DNA of 64,000 nucleotides from Yinghuangia sp035454725. Its GTDB lineage: Bacteria > Actinomycetota > Actinomycetes > Streptomycetales > Streptomycetaceae. The DNA is taken from contig NZ_JBPKBI010000001.1 in assembly GCF_051388935.1 (NCBI RefSeq), positions 1,054,001-1,118,000 of the forward strand, written 5' to 3'. The translations under genes were made by a program, and so were the position numbers. Of the stretch, positions 43,160 through 51,516 are shown in pieces; position 1 is the first letter of the stretch; the number at the start of each line of letters is the position of its first letter. The notes below the pieces were generated by a model. That model did not search any database. It worked only from the letters and a program-made list of their open reading frames with translations, and was not told the DNA's origin.

Positions 43160-43887
43160 CGTTCACCTCGCGCTGGATCGTGGGCGGCACGGAATGCGCC
43201 CGGATCGAAGGTACCGCCCAGGGTGGGGCCGAGGCCCGACCGGGCCGCCATGAGGAACTCCGCCGGGTGCAGCGAGCCCGCTCCCGCGCCGATGGCGCCG
43301 GCCAGCGGACGGGCCGCCAGCGTCTCCAAGTCGCGGATGTTGCACCGCATCGCGAGGTCCGGTTCGTCCGGCCACGACCCGATGACCACGCCGGCGAGAT
43401 CGATGCCGCGGTTGGCCATCGCCTCCAGCGTCAGCGCGGTGTGGTTGAGCGTGCCGAGATCCGGACGGGCGACGACGAGCACCTGCGCGCGCAGGGTGTG
43501 CGCGAGATCGGCGAGCGTCGTGCCGTCGTCGTCGAACCGCACCAGCAGCCCGCCGGCGCCCTCCACGATCACCAGACGCCGTGTCTCGGCGAGTTCGCGT
43601 ACGCTGCCGACCGCCTCCGAGACGTCCACCGGCGCCCGCCCGGACATCCGCGCGGCGGCGGCCGGCGACAACGGGTCGGGAAACCGTGCGAACTCATGCA
43701 GATCGGTCACTCCGGCAAGCCGCCCGATGTCGTCGACATCACCGGCTTCCCCGGCCGCGGCCCCGGTCTGCGCGACCTTCACGACCGCAACGGACGCCCC
43801 ACGCGCGGCAGCCAACGCCGCGACGGCGGCGGTCACCACCGTCTTTCCGACCCCGGTGTCAGTACCGGTCACGACAAGAACACTCAC
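43156..43887 (-). CDS. bioD: Dethiobiotin synthetase BioD
   Basis: BioD closes the ureido ring of dethiobiotin from 7,8-diaminopelargonate, CO2 and ATP. The 243-residue protein begins with the P-loop VTGTDTGVGKTVVTAAVAAL and has the VEGAGGLLVRF (Mg2+ and substrate) and VVARPDLGTLNHTALTLEA motifs. GTG 43887 has TACGCT 6 nt upstream (minus-strand sense) and no ribosome-binding site. First gene of a bioD-bioB pair. Confidence 0.93.
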   Translation of the reverse strand: MSVLVVTGTDTGVGKTVVTAAVAALAAARGASVAVVKVAQTGAAAGEAGDVDDIGRLAGVTDLHEFARFPDPLSPAAAARMSGRAPVDVSEAVGSVRELAETRRLVIVEGAGGLLVRFDDDGTTLADLAHTLRAQVLVVARPDLGTLNHTALTLEAMANRGIDLAGVVIGSWPDEPDLAMRCNIRDLETLAARPLAGAIGAGAGSLHPAEFLMAARSGLGPTLGGTFDPGAFRAAHDPARGER

Positions 43888-43909
43888 GGCAGGAGCGTAA
43901 GGGGTCCGC

Positions 43910-44629
43910 TCACAGGCGGAATTTGCAGCGGTCGCCCCGGTAGACCGCTCGGGTCCATTCCACCGGAGTCCCGTCGGCGTCGAAGCTGTGCCGCGACAGA
44001 GCCAACAGGGGCATCCCGACATCCGTCGCCAGCAGGCTCGCCTCCCTCGGGCTCGCCAACGCCGTTTCGACGACCTCCTCGGTCTCGGCCAGGCGAACGC
44101 CGTACACCTCGCGCAGCGCCGCACGAAGCGACATGTGGCGGTCGAGGGCCCGGTCGAGGCCCGGGAAGCGCCCGGCGGCCAGATGGGTGGTTTCGAGGGC
44201 CACGGGTTCGGCGTCGGCGAGGCGGAGGCGTTCGATGCGCAGGGCGCGGCTGCCGGGGGTGATGCCGAGGCGTTCGGCGAGTTCGACGTCGGCGGTGAGG
44301 CGGACGGCGCCGAGGATGCGCGAGGCGGGTTCGAGACCTTGGGCGCGCACGTCCTCGGTGTACGACCCGAGCCGGAGGCGGTGGGCGACCTTCGGCTTGG
44401 CGACGAACGTACCGCGGCCCTGGACGCGTTCGAGGCGGCCCTCGATCACCAGTTCGCCGAGCGCCTGGCGCACGGTCGATCGGGAGATGTCGAAGTCGCC
44501 GGCGAGGGTCCGCTCCGGCGGCACGGGGGTGCCGGGCGGTTGCGTGCGGGTGAGTTCGAGCAGGTGCATTTTGAGCCGGTAGTACTTCGGCTCGCGCGCG
44601 GCGCTTTCGGCGACGGGGTTCGCGGTCAA
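43910..44629 (-). CDS. dasR: GntR/HutC regulator, DasR-like
   Basis: A 239-residue regulator: a GntR winged helix (residues about 20-85, GTPVPPERTLAGDFDISRST and LVIEGRLERVQGRGTFVAKP) and a UTRA effector domain (about 95-235, ending VEWTRAVYRGDRCKF). The wording of these motifs is very close to DasR of S. coelicolor, the GlcNAc-responsive repressor of chitin use and development. The TTG start at 44629 is preceded by GGAGG at 5-nt spacing. DasR-like identity is from remembered sequence, and the presence of a close paralogue in the genome cannot be ruled out. Confidence 0.72.
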   Translation of the reverse strand: MTANPVAESAAREPKYYRLKMHLLELTRTQPPGTPVPPERTLAGDFDISRSTVRQALGELVIEGRLERVQGRGTFVAKPKVAHRLRLGSYTEDVRAQGLEPASRILGAVRLTADVELAERLGITPGSRALRIERLRLADAEPVALETTHLAAGRFPGLDRALDRHMSLRAALREVYGVRLAETEEVVETALASPREASLLATDVGMPLLALSRHSFDADGTPVEWTRAVYRGDRCKFRL

Positions 44630-44749
44630 CTGTGCCTCCTGACGCGCTGACGCGTTGCGCCCCATCGTGGCACGCACGAACGCTCCATCAGCGACTCTAA
44701 GGAGCGGGCGCGGTCGCGAGGTGTTCGAGTGAACGGAAGTGAGGCGGTC

Positions 44750-45445
44750 ATGACCGTGGTGGCACTGGTGACGGGGGCGAACCGGGGGATCGGGTACGAG
44801 GTCGTGCGGCAACTCGCCGTGCTCGGCCACACCGTCCTGCTGTCCGCGCGGTCGAAGGACGCCGCCGGTGCCGCGGCGGCCCGGCTCACCGGGATGCCGG
44901 GCGAGGTCCACCCGTTGGTCCTCGACGTGACCGACGAGGCGGGGGTGGCGCGCGCCGCCGAGACCGTCGCCGATCGGTTCGGGCGCCTGGACGTGCTGGT
45001 CAACAACGCGGCCGTCCACTACGACACGTGGCAGCGGGCCGTCGGCGCCGACCTCGCGGTGGTGCGGGAGGCGATGGACACGAACCTGTACGGCCCGTGG
45101 CGGACCGCACAGGCGTTTCTGCCGCTCCTGCGGGCGAGCGGCCGCGGCCGGATCGTGAACGTGTCCAGCGAAGCCGCGTCGCTGACGAACATGGGCGGCG
45201 GGACGCCCGCCTACACCGCCTCGAAGACGGCCCTGAACGCGCTGACCCGGATGCTCGCGGCCGAACTGCGCGGCGACCGCGTCCTCGTCAACGCGGTGTG
45301 CCCGGGGTGGGTCGCGACGGACATGGGCGGCCCGGGCGGGCGCCCCGTGGGCGACGGGGCGGCCGGCGTCGTGTGGGCGGCGACGCTGCCGGACGACGGG
45401 CCGACCGGGGGCTTCTTCCGCGACGGTCGGCCGTTGCCCTGGTGA
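44750..45445 (+). CDS. Short-chain dehydrogenase/reductase
   Basis: A 231-residue classical SDR. The cofactor site is VTGANRGIGYE (residues 8-18), the NNAA motif is VLVNNAAV, and the active site is Ser in NVSSEAASL with YTASK (Tyr near 155, Lys four later). The C-terminus after PGWVATDMGGPGG is short, as in carbonyl-reductase-like members. ATG 44750 with GAGG 5 nt upstream is chosen over the GTG at 44729. It is divergent from dasR. Substrate unknown. Confidence 0.87.
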   Translation: MTVVALVTGANRGIGYEVVRQLAVLGHTVLLSARSKDAAGAAAARLTGMPGEVHPLVLDVTDEAGVARAAETVADRFGRLDVLVNNAAVHYDTWQRAVGADLAVVREAMDTNLYGPWRTAQAFLPLLRASGRGRIVNVSSEAASLTNMGGGTPAYTASKTALNALTRMLAAELRGDRVLVNAVCPGWVATDMGGPGGRPVGDGAAGVVWAATLPDDGPTGGFFRDGRPLPW

Positions 45446-45689
45446 GGACCCGCGGACCGCCGGGGGCGCCCCGGGCGTCGCACGGAGGCTGCGGAGCCGA
45501 CAGCCCGTGCCGGCGCGTGAAGGGATTTCTCCCGGTTCGCTGGCATTACGCCGAAGATTTCAGCGGCCCCACATCCCGGCGCACGCCGGCGGCCACGCCG
45601 AATCAAGCCCGGCCCGCGATGAAGGGATTGCGGCGCCGCACCCGCGACACCGCCACGCCCCGGCCGGACCGCCGGGTTCGGGAGACCAC

Positions 45690-46607
45690 ATGAGTGCGCC
45701 CGCCCCTGAACTGGACCTCGCGCCGGCCTCCGCGCCGGCCTCCGCGACGAACGCCTTCAGTGCCTCCGGCACGGTAACGACCGTCCCCCCGGCGGTGGTT
45801 CCCGCAAATGCTCCCGCAAAGACGTCCGCGAAAACCTCCACGAAGACGACGGCGTCCGCCACCGCGCGGCCCGCCGTCCGCTACACCGTGGGCCTGGCCC
45901 GCGACGCCGCCGAGATCCGTGCCGCACAGCGCCTGCGCCACCGCGTCTTCGCCGAGGAGATGGGAGCCGACCTGCGCACCCCCGAACCCGGCCTGGACAC
46001 CGACGGGTTCGACGCCTTCTGCGACCACCTCGTGGTCCGCGAGGAAGCGTCCGGCGAGGTCGTCGGGACGTACCGGCTCATGCCGCCGGAACGCGCCCGC
46101 GCCGCCGGAGGGCTCTACGCGGCCGGGGAGTTCGCGCTGCACCGGCACATCCCGCTGCACTCCGACCTCGTCGAGGTCGGCCGCTCGTGCGTGCACCCCG
46201 ACCACCGAGAAGGAGCGGTCATCGGCCTTATGTGGGCCGGGATCGCCCGCTACCTGGCCGACACCGGGCACAACTGGCTCGCAGGCTGCTGCTCGGTGCC
46301 GCTCGACGACGGCGGCGCTCAGGCGGCGGACGTGCGGGCGGCGGTCCGGCGCAAATACCTCGCGCCGGAGGAATACCGCGTCACGCCCTACAGCCCTTGG
46401 GTCCCGGACGCCGCCCTGGAGTCCGCCGAGCGTCCGCGTACGCCGCTGCCGCCGCTCCTGCACGGCTACCTGCGCCTCGGCGCGTGGGTGTGCGGCGAGC
46501 CCGCCCACGACACCGACTTCGGCGCCGCCGACTTCTACGTGCTGCTGTCGCTGCGCCGCACCGACCCCCGCTACCTGCGCAGATTCCTGGCCATGGACTC
46601 CGCGTGA
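45690..46607 (+). CDS. OlsB-type N-acyltransferase (Acetyltransf_5/hemolysin-like)
   Basis: A 305-residue protein. After a low-complexity, Ala/Thr/Lys-rich N-terminus (residues 1-65) comes an acyltransferase domain related to ornithine acyl-ACP N-acyltransferase (OlsB) and AHL synthases: AAQRLRHRVFAEEMG, DFDAFCDHLVV-like and VEVGRSCVHPDHREG. It would acylate an amino acid or amine with an acyl-ACP chain, making lyso-ornithine lipid, which the next gene would complete. GGGAGA precedes ATG 45690. Its stop overlaps the next start (GTGA). Confidence 0.8.
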   Translation: MSAPAPELDLAPASAPASATNAFSASGTVTTVPPAVVPANAPAKTSAKTSTKTTASATARPAVRYTVGLARDAAEIRAAQRLRHRVFAEEMGADLRTPEPGLDTDGFDAFCDHLVVREEASGEVVGTYRLMPPERARAAGGLYAAGEFALHRHIPLHSDLVEVGRSCVHPDHREGAVIGLMWAGIARYLADTGHNWLAGCCSVPLDDGGAQAADVRAAVRRKYLAPEEYRVTPYSPWVPDAALESAERPRTPLPPLLHGYLRLGAWVCGEPAHDTDFGAADFYVLLSLRRTDPRYLRRFLAMDSA

Positions 46608-47740
46608 GAGCCCGGGCCCTGTCCACCGCGCCCGCGCCCCACGCCGTCCCCGCCGCAGCTGCGACCGCAGCAGCGCGTCGGGGCGGCGCGGGGCGCTCGC
46701 TGCCCGCGTCCGCGCCGGACGCCGCGCCGGCTCCCGAGCCTGATTCGAGGGCCGACTCGGAGCCCGGCCCCGCGCCCATTTTCGAGCCCGCTGCCGCCGG
46801 GGACCGTCGGCTTGCCCACGGCCCCACCTTCGGACACCCCGGCGCGGTCTCCGGATGGGTCCCGAACTCTCCCTGTACTCCGGAAAGTTGCATGCCGTCC
46901 GCGCAGCGTCCGGTGGGTCTGCCGCGCCGGATCGCACGCTGCGTGGCGTGGTCCCTTGTGACCCTCGTCGGCGTGGTGTCGTCCCCGGTCGTCGCCCGGC
47001 TCCGGCCCGGGCCGCGCGACCGGATGATCCGTGCCTGGGTGCGCGTGGCGGCCCGAAGCGTCGGCGTGCGGGTGCGTGTTCACCTTCCCGGGCACGAGAT
47101 ACCGAAGGAGCTCGGGAGTCAGCGGCCCGGGGACGCGGCGCCGCTTGCGGAGCCACCGCGGACATCGGCCCCTCAGCCGCCCGGCGAGCTCATCGTCGCG
47201 AACCATGTCTCCTGGCTCGACGTCGCAGTCCTGGCCGCTGTGCGGCCCGCTCGCATGGTCGCCAAGCGCGAGGTGGGCGAATGGCCCGTGGTGGGACGCT
47301 TCGTCCGCCTCGGCGGCACGTTGTTCGTCGCCCGCGACCGGCCGAGGGCGCTGCCCGGCGACGTCTCGGTGATCGCGGCGGCGTTGCGGTCGGGCGCGTC
47401 CGTCGCGGTGTTCCCGGAAGGCAGCTCGTGGTGCGGCGCTCGCCATGGCCCTTTCCGGCGCGCGGTGTTCCAAGCCGCCCTCGACGCCGGAGCGGTCGTA
47501 CGGCCGGTCGCGATCACGTACCGCCACCGCGACGGCACTCCGGTCCGCAGTACGGCGTTCGTCGGCGACGACACCTTCGGAGCGTCGATCTGGCGCGTCG
47601 CGGGCGCGCGCGATGTGGTCGCCGAAGCCCGCGTACTGCCGGCGATCGGGCCGGGGACCCACCACGATCGCCGAACGCTGGCCGACGCAGCCGAAAAGGC
47701 GGTGGCAGCCGGGCGCGAACGCGGGATGAGGACCGCGTGA
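46604..47740 (+). CDS. PlsC/OlsA-type lysophospholipid acyltransferase
   Basis: A 378-residue acyltransferase. The PlsC domain has NHVSWLD (His-x4-Asp) near residue 200, VFPEGSSWCGAR and the flanking LFVARDRPRA. It is preceded by hydrophobic segments (CVAWSLVTLVGVVSSPVV). GTG 46604 overlaps the OlsB-type gene stop, giving about 96 extra low-complexity residues; ATG 46892 with GGAAAG upstream gives a 282-residue protein of normal length and is an alternative. The pair resembles olsB-olsA, ornithine-lipid synthesis, but could be another N-acyl lipid pathway. Confidence 0.78.
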   Translation: MRARALSTAPAPHAVPAAAATAAARRGGAGRSLPASAPDAAPAPEPDSRADSEPGPAPIFEPAAAGDRRLAHGPTFGHPGAVSGWVPNSPCTPESCMPSAQRPVGLPRRIARCVAWSLVTLVGVVSSPVVARLRPGPRDRMIRAWVRVAARSVGVRVRVHLPGHEIPKELGSQRPGDAAPLAEPPRTSAPQPPGELIVANHVSWLDVAVLAAVRPARMVAKREVGEWPVVGRFVRLGGTLFVARDRPRALPGDVSVIAAALRSGASVAVFPEGSSWCGARHGPFRRAVFQAALDAGAVVRPVAITYRHRDGTPVRSTAFVGDDTFGASIWRVAGARDVVAEARVLPAIGPGTHHDRRTLADAAEKAVAAGRERGMRTA

Positions 47741-47822
47741 TCCCGCCCGGTGGTGGACGCCTGCGGCCACCGGGCGGGTGTGCGGCCGTCTCCTGACCGC
47801 CGCCCACGAACAGCCCTGTGGT

Positions 47823-48998
47823 TCAGAGCCCCCTGGTCGCCGCCGACAACGTCTCCAGGGCGCGGGCGACGTCGGCGTCCGTCAGGTCCGCGCGGGCCGC
47901 CAGACGCAGTCGGGACAGACCGTCGGGCACCGACGGGGGACGGAAGCACCCCACGCGCACGCCCATCTCCGCACTGCGCCGGGCCGCCTCGAACGCCGAT
48001 TCCGGCGCGCCGATGAGCACGGACGCCACCGCTCCCGCCGGCATCGTCGTGTCGAGGCCCAGGTCGCGGGCGCCGTCCGCGATCTGCCGCGCCCTGCGGC
48101 GCACCGTGTCGGCGAGTTCCGGCTCCTGGCGCAGGATGCGCAGGCTCTCCAGCGCCGCCGCGACGCTCACCGGCGCGAGCCCGGTGTCGAAGATGAACGG
48201 CCGTGCCGTGTCGATCAGGTGGTCCCGGACCCGCGTGGGGCCGACGACGGCCCCGCCCTGCGAGCCCATCGCCTTGGACAGCGTCACGGTCTGCACCACA
48301 TGGTCGGCGCCGGCCAACCCCGCCTCGTGGACGGCCCCGCGGCCACCCGCACCGACCACGCCGAGCCCGTGCGCCTCATCCACGAGCAGGACCGCGTTGT
48401 GGCGCCGTACGACCGCCGACAGCTCCGCGAGAGGGGCCAGGTCGCCGTCGACCGAGAACACCGCGTCCACGACCACGAGCGCGCGTTCCTCGGTGCGGTT
48501 CGCCAGCACGTGGTCGACCGCCGCCACATCGCAGTGCGGCGTGATGGCCACGCGGGCCCGCGACAGGCGGCAGGAGTCGACGATCGACGCGTGGTTGATG
48601 GCGTCCGACACCACCAGGTCGCCGCGCCCGACCAGGGAGGTGATCGCGGCGATGTTGGCGAGGTAGCCGGACGAGAAGACGAGTGCGGCCTCGCACTCCA
48701 GATGCGCCGCGAGCAGGTCCTCAAGGTCGGCGTGCAACTGCGTCGAACCGGTCACCAGCCGCGACCCGGTCGACCCCGCACCCCACTCCCTGACCGCGTC
48801 GGCGGCGGCGCCGAGCACGCGCGGGTGGCGGGCCAGGCCCAGGTAGTCGTTTCCGGCCAGATCGAGGACGTGCGGCTCGTCGGCGGGACGGGGGCGCACC
48901 CGGCGCCGCAGCCCGGCCGCGATGCGTTCCTTCTCGTTGACGTCCAGCCAGTCGAGCGGATGTCCGCCCGACGCGGCGGGGGAAAAGTTCTCGGACAC
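47823..48998 (-). CDS. bioF: 8-amino-7-oxononanoate synthase BioF
   Basis: BioF condenses pimeloyl-CoA (or -ACP) with alanine, PLP dependent. The 391-residue protein has LDLAGNDYLGLARHP, GAGSTGSRLVTG, DEAHGLGVVG and the PLP lysine in TVTLSKAMGSQGG near residue 240. GTG 48998 follows GGAGG 5 nt upstream. It lies about 4.6 kb from bioB and on the same strand, with unrelated genes between. bioA is not in the window. Confidence 0.92.
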   Translation of the reverse strand: MSENFSPAASGGHPLDWLDVNEKERIAAGLRRRVRPRPADEPHVLDLAGNDYLGLARHPRVLGAAADAVREWGAGSTGSRLVTGSTQLHADLEDLLAAHLECEAALVFSSGYLANIAAITSLVGRGDLVVSDAINHASIVDSCRLSRARVAITPHCDVAAVDHVLANRTEERALVVVDAVFSVDGDLAPLAELSAVVRRHNAVLLVDEAHGLGVVGAGGRGAVHEAGLAGADHVVQTVTLSKAMGSQGGAVVGPTRVRDHLIDTARPFIFDTGLAPVSVAAALESLRILRQEPELADTVRRRARQIADGARDLGLDTTMPAGAVASVLIGAPESAFEAARRSAEMGVRVGCFRPPSVPDGLSRLRLAARADLTDADVARALETLSAATRGL

Positions 48999-49305
48999 GA
49001 CAACCTCCGACCGGCGACTACCGCCGGCCCACCCGGCACGCGCGGCTCGCAACAGCTTCTCACCCGACCGGCACGAGACATCGACGGGTGCCGCGTGGCG
49101 GGCAGGAACGGAGACGAGGACGGGCCGCCCGGCAAGGCCACCGCAGACTCCCGCCACCTGCCGCACCACGGAAACGAGGACGAGCCACGCCCGCCCGTTT
49201 GTTCGCTTTCTGCTTGCCCGCTCGCCTGCTTGTTTGCTCGCCCGCTCGCCTGCCTGCCCGCCCGGGCCGGAGGTCCCTTTTGGCTATCGGGTTACCCTCA
49301 AGGCT

Positions 49306-50775
49306 GTGCGCTCCATGAACAACCTTGTCCAAAACCACGGCGACCTGCTGCCGGCCGATCTTGAGTGGCTGCATCTGCTGGTCTCCGAGTGGCAGCTCCT
49401 CGCGGATCTGTCGTTCGCGGACCTGGTGTTGTGGGTGCCGACCAGTGACGGGCGCTATGTGGCGGTGGCGCAGATGCGTCCGAATACCGGTGCGACCTCG
49501 CATCAGGACGACCTGGTCGGCGACTTCGTGAAGCGCGGCGACCGGCCGATGCTCGATGCGGCGTACGGGGAGGGCCGCATCGTCCGCGAAGGCGACCCCG
49601 AATGGCGCGACGACGTGCCGGTGCGTGTGGAGGCGATTCCGGTACGCCGCGACGGCCGGGTCATCGGGGTCATCGCGCGCAACACCAACCTGCTGACCGC
49701 GCGCACTCCCAGCCGGCTCGAACTCACGTACCTGCAAAGTGCCGCTGACCTCGCGCAAATGATCGCGTCCGGTTTCTTCCCCTACAAGGGCGAGCAGGTC
49801 GACATGGACGCGTCGCCGCGTGTCGGCGACGGTCTGATCCGGCTCGATGCCGAAGGCCTCGTCCAATACGCGAGCCCGAACGCCCTGTCCGCCTACCACC
49901 GGCTCGGCCTGACCAGCGACCTCGTCGGCTGCCACCTGGGCCGTACGACCGCCGAGCTCGCCCCCACCGTCGGCCCCGTCGACGAGGCGATCTCCGCGGT
50001 CGCGAGCGGGTGGGCGCCTCGGGAGACCGAGGTGGAGACGAGGGCGGCGGTCGTACAACTGCGGGCGATCCCTCTCAAACCGCGCGGTGCTCGGATCGGT
50101 GCGATCGTGCTGTTGCGGGACGTGACAGAACTGCGGCGCCGCGAACGCGAGTTGATCACCAAGGACGCGACGATCCGGGAGATCCACCACCGGGTCAAGA
50201 ACAACTTGCAGACGGTCGCGGCCCTTCTGCGTCTTCAGGCCCGGCGCATGGACGCTCCGCAGGCGCGCGCGGCGTTGGAGGAGGCCGTACGCCGGGTCGG
50301 CTCGATCGCGATCGTGCACGAGACGCTGTCGCAAACCCTCGACGAACGCGTCGACTTCGACGAGATCGCGGACCGTGTGCTGACGATGGTCACCGAGGTC
50401 TCCGCGTCGGCGTCGCGCGTACGGACCGCGCGGCACGGCAGTTTCGGCGAACTCGTCGCGGAAGTCGCCACGCCGCTCGCGATGGTGCTGACGGAGCTGC
50501 TGCAAAACGCGTTGGAACACGCCTTCCACACGCACTCGGGCAACCTGGAGATCACTGTGCGCCGCAGCGACGCGCGCCTGGTGATCACCGTCGCGGACGA
50601 CGGTGCCGGCCTGCCCGCGGACTTCGATCCGCAGATCTCCGGCAACCTGGGGCTCCAGATCGTCCGCACCCTTGTGGGGAGCGAGCTCGGGGGGCGGTTC
50701 GACATGGCGGCCCGCGACGGCGGCGGCACCGTCGTCACCCTGGACATCCCCATCCAGCGGGGGCCGCGCGGCTGA
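49306..50775 (+). CDS. pdtaS: PdtaS-like sensor histidine kinase
   Basis: A 489-residue cytoplasmic kinase: GAF domain (residues about 1-150, LEWLHLLVSEWQLLADLSFA), PAS domain (about 160-270) and a HisKA_2/HATPase module with phospho-acceptor histidine in IREIHHRVKNNLQTVAALL near residue 292 and a GNLGLQIV-type ATP lid. This is the family of PdtaS, which with the ANTAR regulator PdtaR controls translation in actinobacteria. The GTG start has TACCCT 7 nt upstream. No PdtaR gene lies adjacent. It faces wblE across a terminator. Confidence 0.88.
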   Translation: MRSMNNLVQNHGDLLPADLEWLHLLVSEWQLLADLSFADLVLWVPTSDGRYVAVAQMRPNTGATSHQDDLVGDFVKRGDRPMLDAAYGEGRIVREGDPEWRDDVPVRVEAIPVRRDGRVIGVIARNTNLLTARTPSRLELTYLQSAADLAQMIASGFFPYKGEQVDMDASPRVGDGLIRLDAEGLVQYASPNALSAYHRLGLTSDLVGCHLGRTTAELAPTVGPVDEAISAVASGWAPRETEVETRAAVVQLRAIPLKPRGARIGAIVLLRDVTELRRRERELITKDATIREIHHRVKNNLQTVAALLRLQARRMDAPQARAALEEAVRRVGSIAIVHETLSQTLDERVDFDEIADRVLTMVTEVSASASRVRTARHGSFGELVAEVATPLAMVLTELLQNALEHAFHTHSGNLEITVRRSDARLVITVADDGAGLPADFDPQISGNLGLQIVRTLVGSELGGRFDMAARDGGGTVVTLDIPIQRGPRG

Positions 50776-50852
50776 CCGGCGACGGAAACCGGACCGCGAA
50801 ATCGCATCAAATCGATTGCCGAGACCCTGTCCGATGTCGGCGGCCTCCCGGC

Positions 50853-50903
50853 AAAACGGCAACGCCCCGGTTCCGGTCTCTGCGACCGTCCGGGGCGTTG
50901 CCG
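50853..50903 (-). terminator. Terminator of wblE
   Basis: A perfect 14-bp stem (50857-50870 with 50890-50903) followed on the minus strand by TTTT. Its 19-nt loop can form a further small stem. It lies between the convergent kinase and wblE genes. Confidence 0.8.
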
Positions 50904-50942
50904 AGGTTCTGTTGGTGCCGTGGAGATCCGGAAGTGGGGGGG

Positions 50943-51197
50943 TCAGGCAGAGGCGCGAGCGCGGTTGCGTGCGGCACGGCGCTTGAGCGCGCGGCGCTCG
51001 TCTTCGCTCATCCCGCCCCAGACACCCGCGTCCTGGCCGGACTCAAGGGCCCACTGGAGGCACGCTTCCATCTCGGGGCAGCGACGGCACACGGCCTTCG
51101 CCTCCTCGATCTGCAGCAGCGCCGGACCGGTGTTACCGATCGGGAAGAACAGCTCCGGGTCTTCGTCACGGCAGGCGGCACGGTGGCGCCAGTCCAT
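50943..51197 (-). CDS. wblE: WhiB-family iron-sulphur protein, WblE/WhiB1 type
   Basis: An 84-residue WhiB-like protein. The four cluster cysteines are Cys9, Cys37, Cys40 and Cys46 (C-x27-C-x2-C-x5-C), followed by GVWGGMSEDERRALKRR, the turn and basic DNA-contact tail. This length and sequence are those of WblE (S. coelicolor) and WhiB1 (mycobacteria), an essential nitric-oxide-sensitive regulator that binds the housekeeping sigma factor. I choose ATG 51197 (MDWRH) with GAGGAG 9 nt upstream. Confidence 0.93.
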   Translation of the reverse strand: MDWRHRAACRDEDPELFFPIGNTGPALLQIEEAKAVCRRCPEMEACLQWALESGQDAGVWGGMSEDERRALKRRAARNRARASA

Positions 51198-51257
51198 GCG
51201 GTCCAACTCCTCATAAGCGGGCGGGACTTGTGGCCCCGCCTAGTGTCGGCTTGTGAA

Positions 51258-51273
51258 TGTGAACGCTTTCACG
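51258..51273. promoter_or_regulatory. CRP-like site upstream of wblE
   Basis: TGTGA-N6-TCACG, nine of ten consensus positions of a CRP/Crp-Fnr site, about 60 bp upstream of the wblE start. In mycobacteria whiB1 is known to be controlled by CRP (Rv3676); conservation here is inference. Confidence 0.5.
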
Positions 51274-51516
51274 AATCCTCCAACAACGTAAGGGCCGACA
51301 ATGTCGGTCCCCAGGTTTGGTGGTGGAGTCGGGCGGGGAGGATTGGCCTTTCGGGCTCGTCCGGCCCGCCACGTAGAGCCTGACAAACCTCAGCCGTCGA
51401 CACAACCCCTCTGGCGAAGGATTTTTTGAATCGTCGGTGTCGGGTAGGTCACACCCCTACTTCCAAGGGGTGAACGCGCTTCTGCGTTCGACTGAAAGGC
51501 GCAGGCGCCCTTCCGC

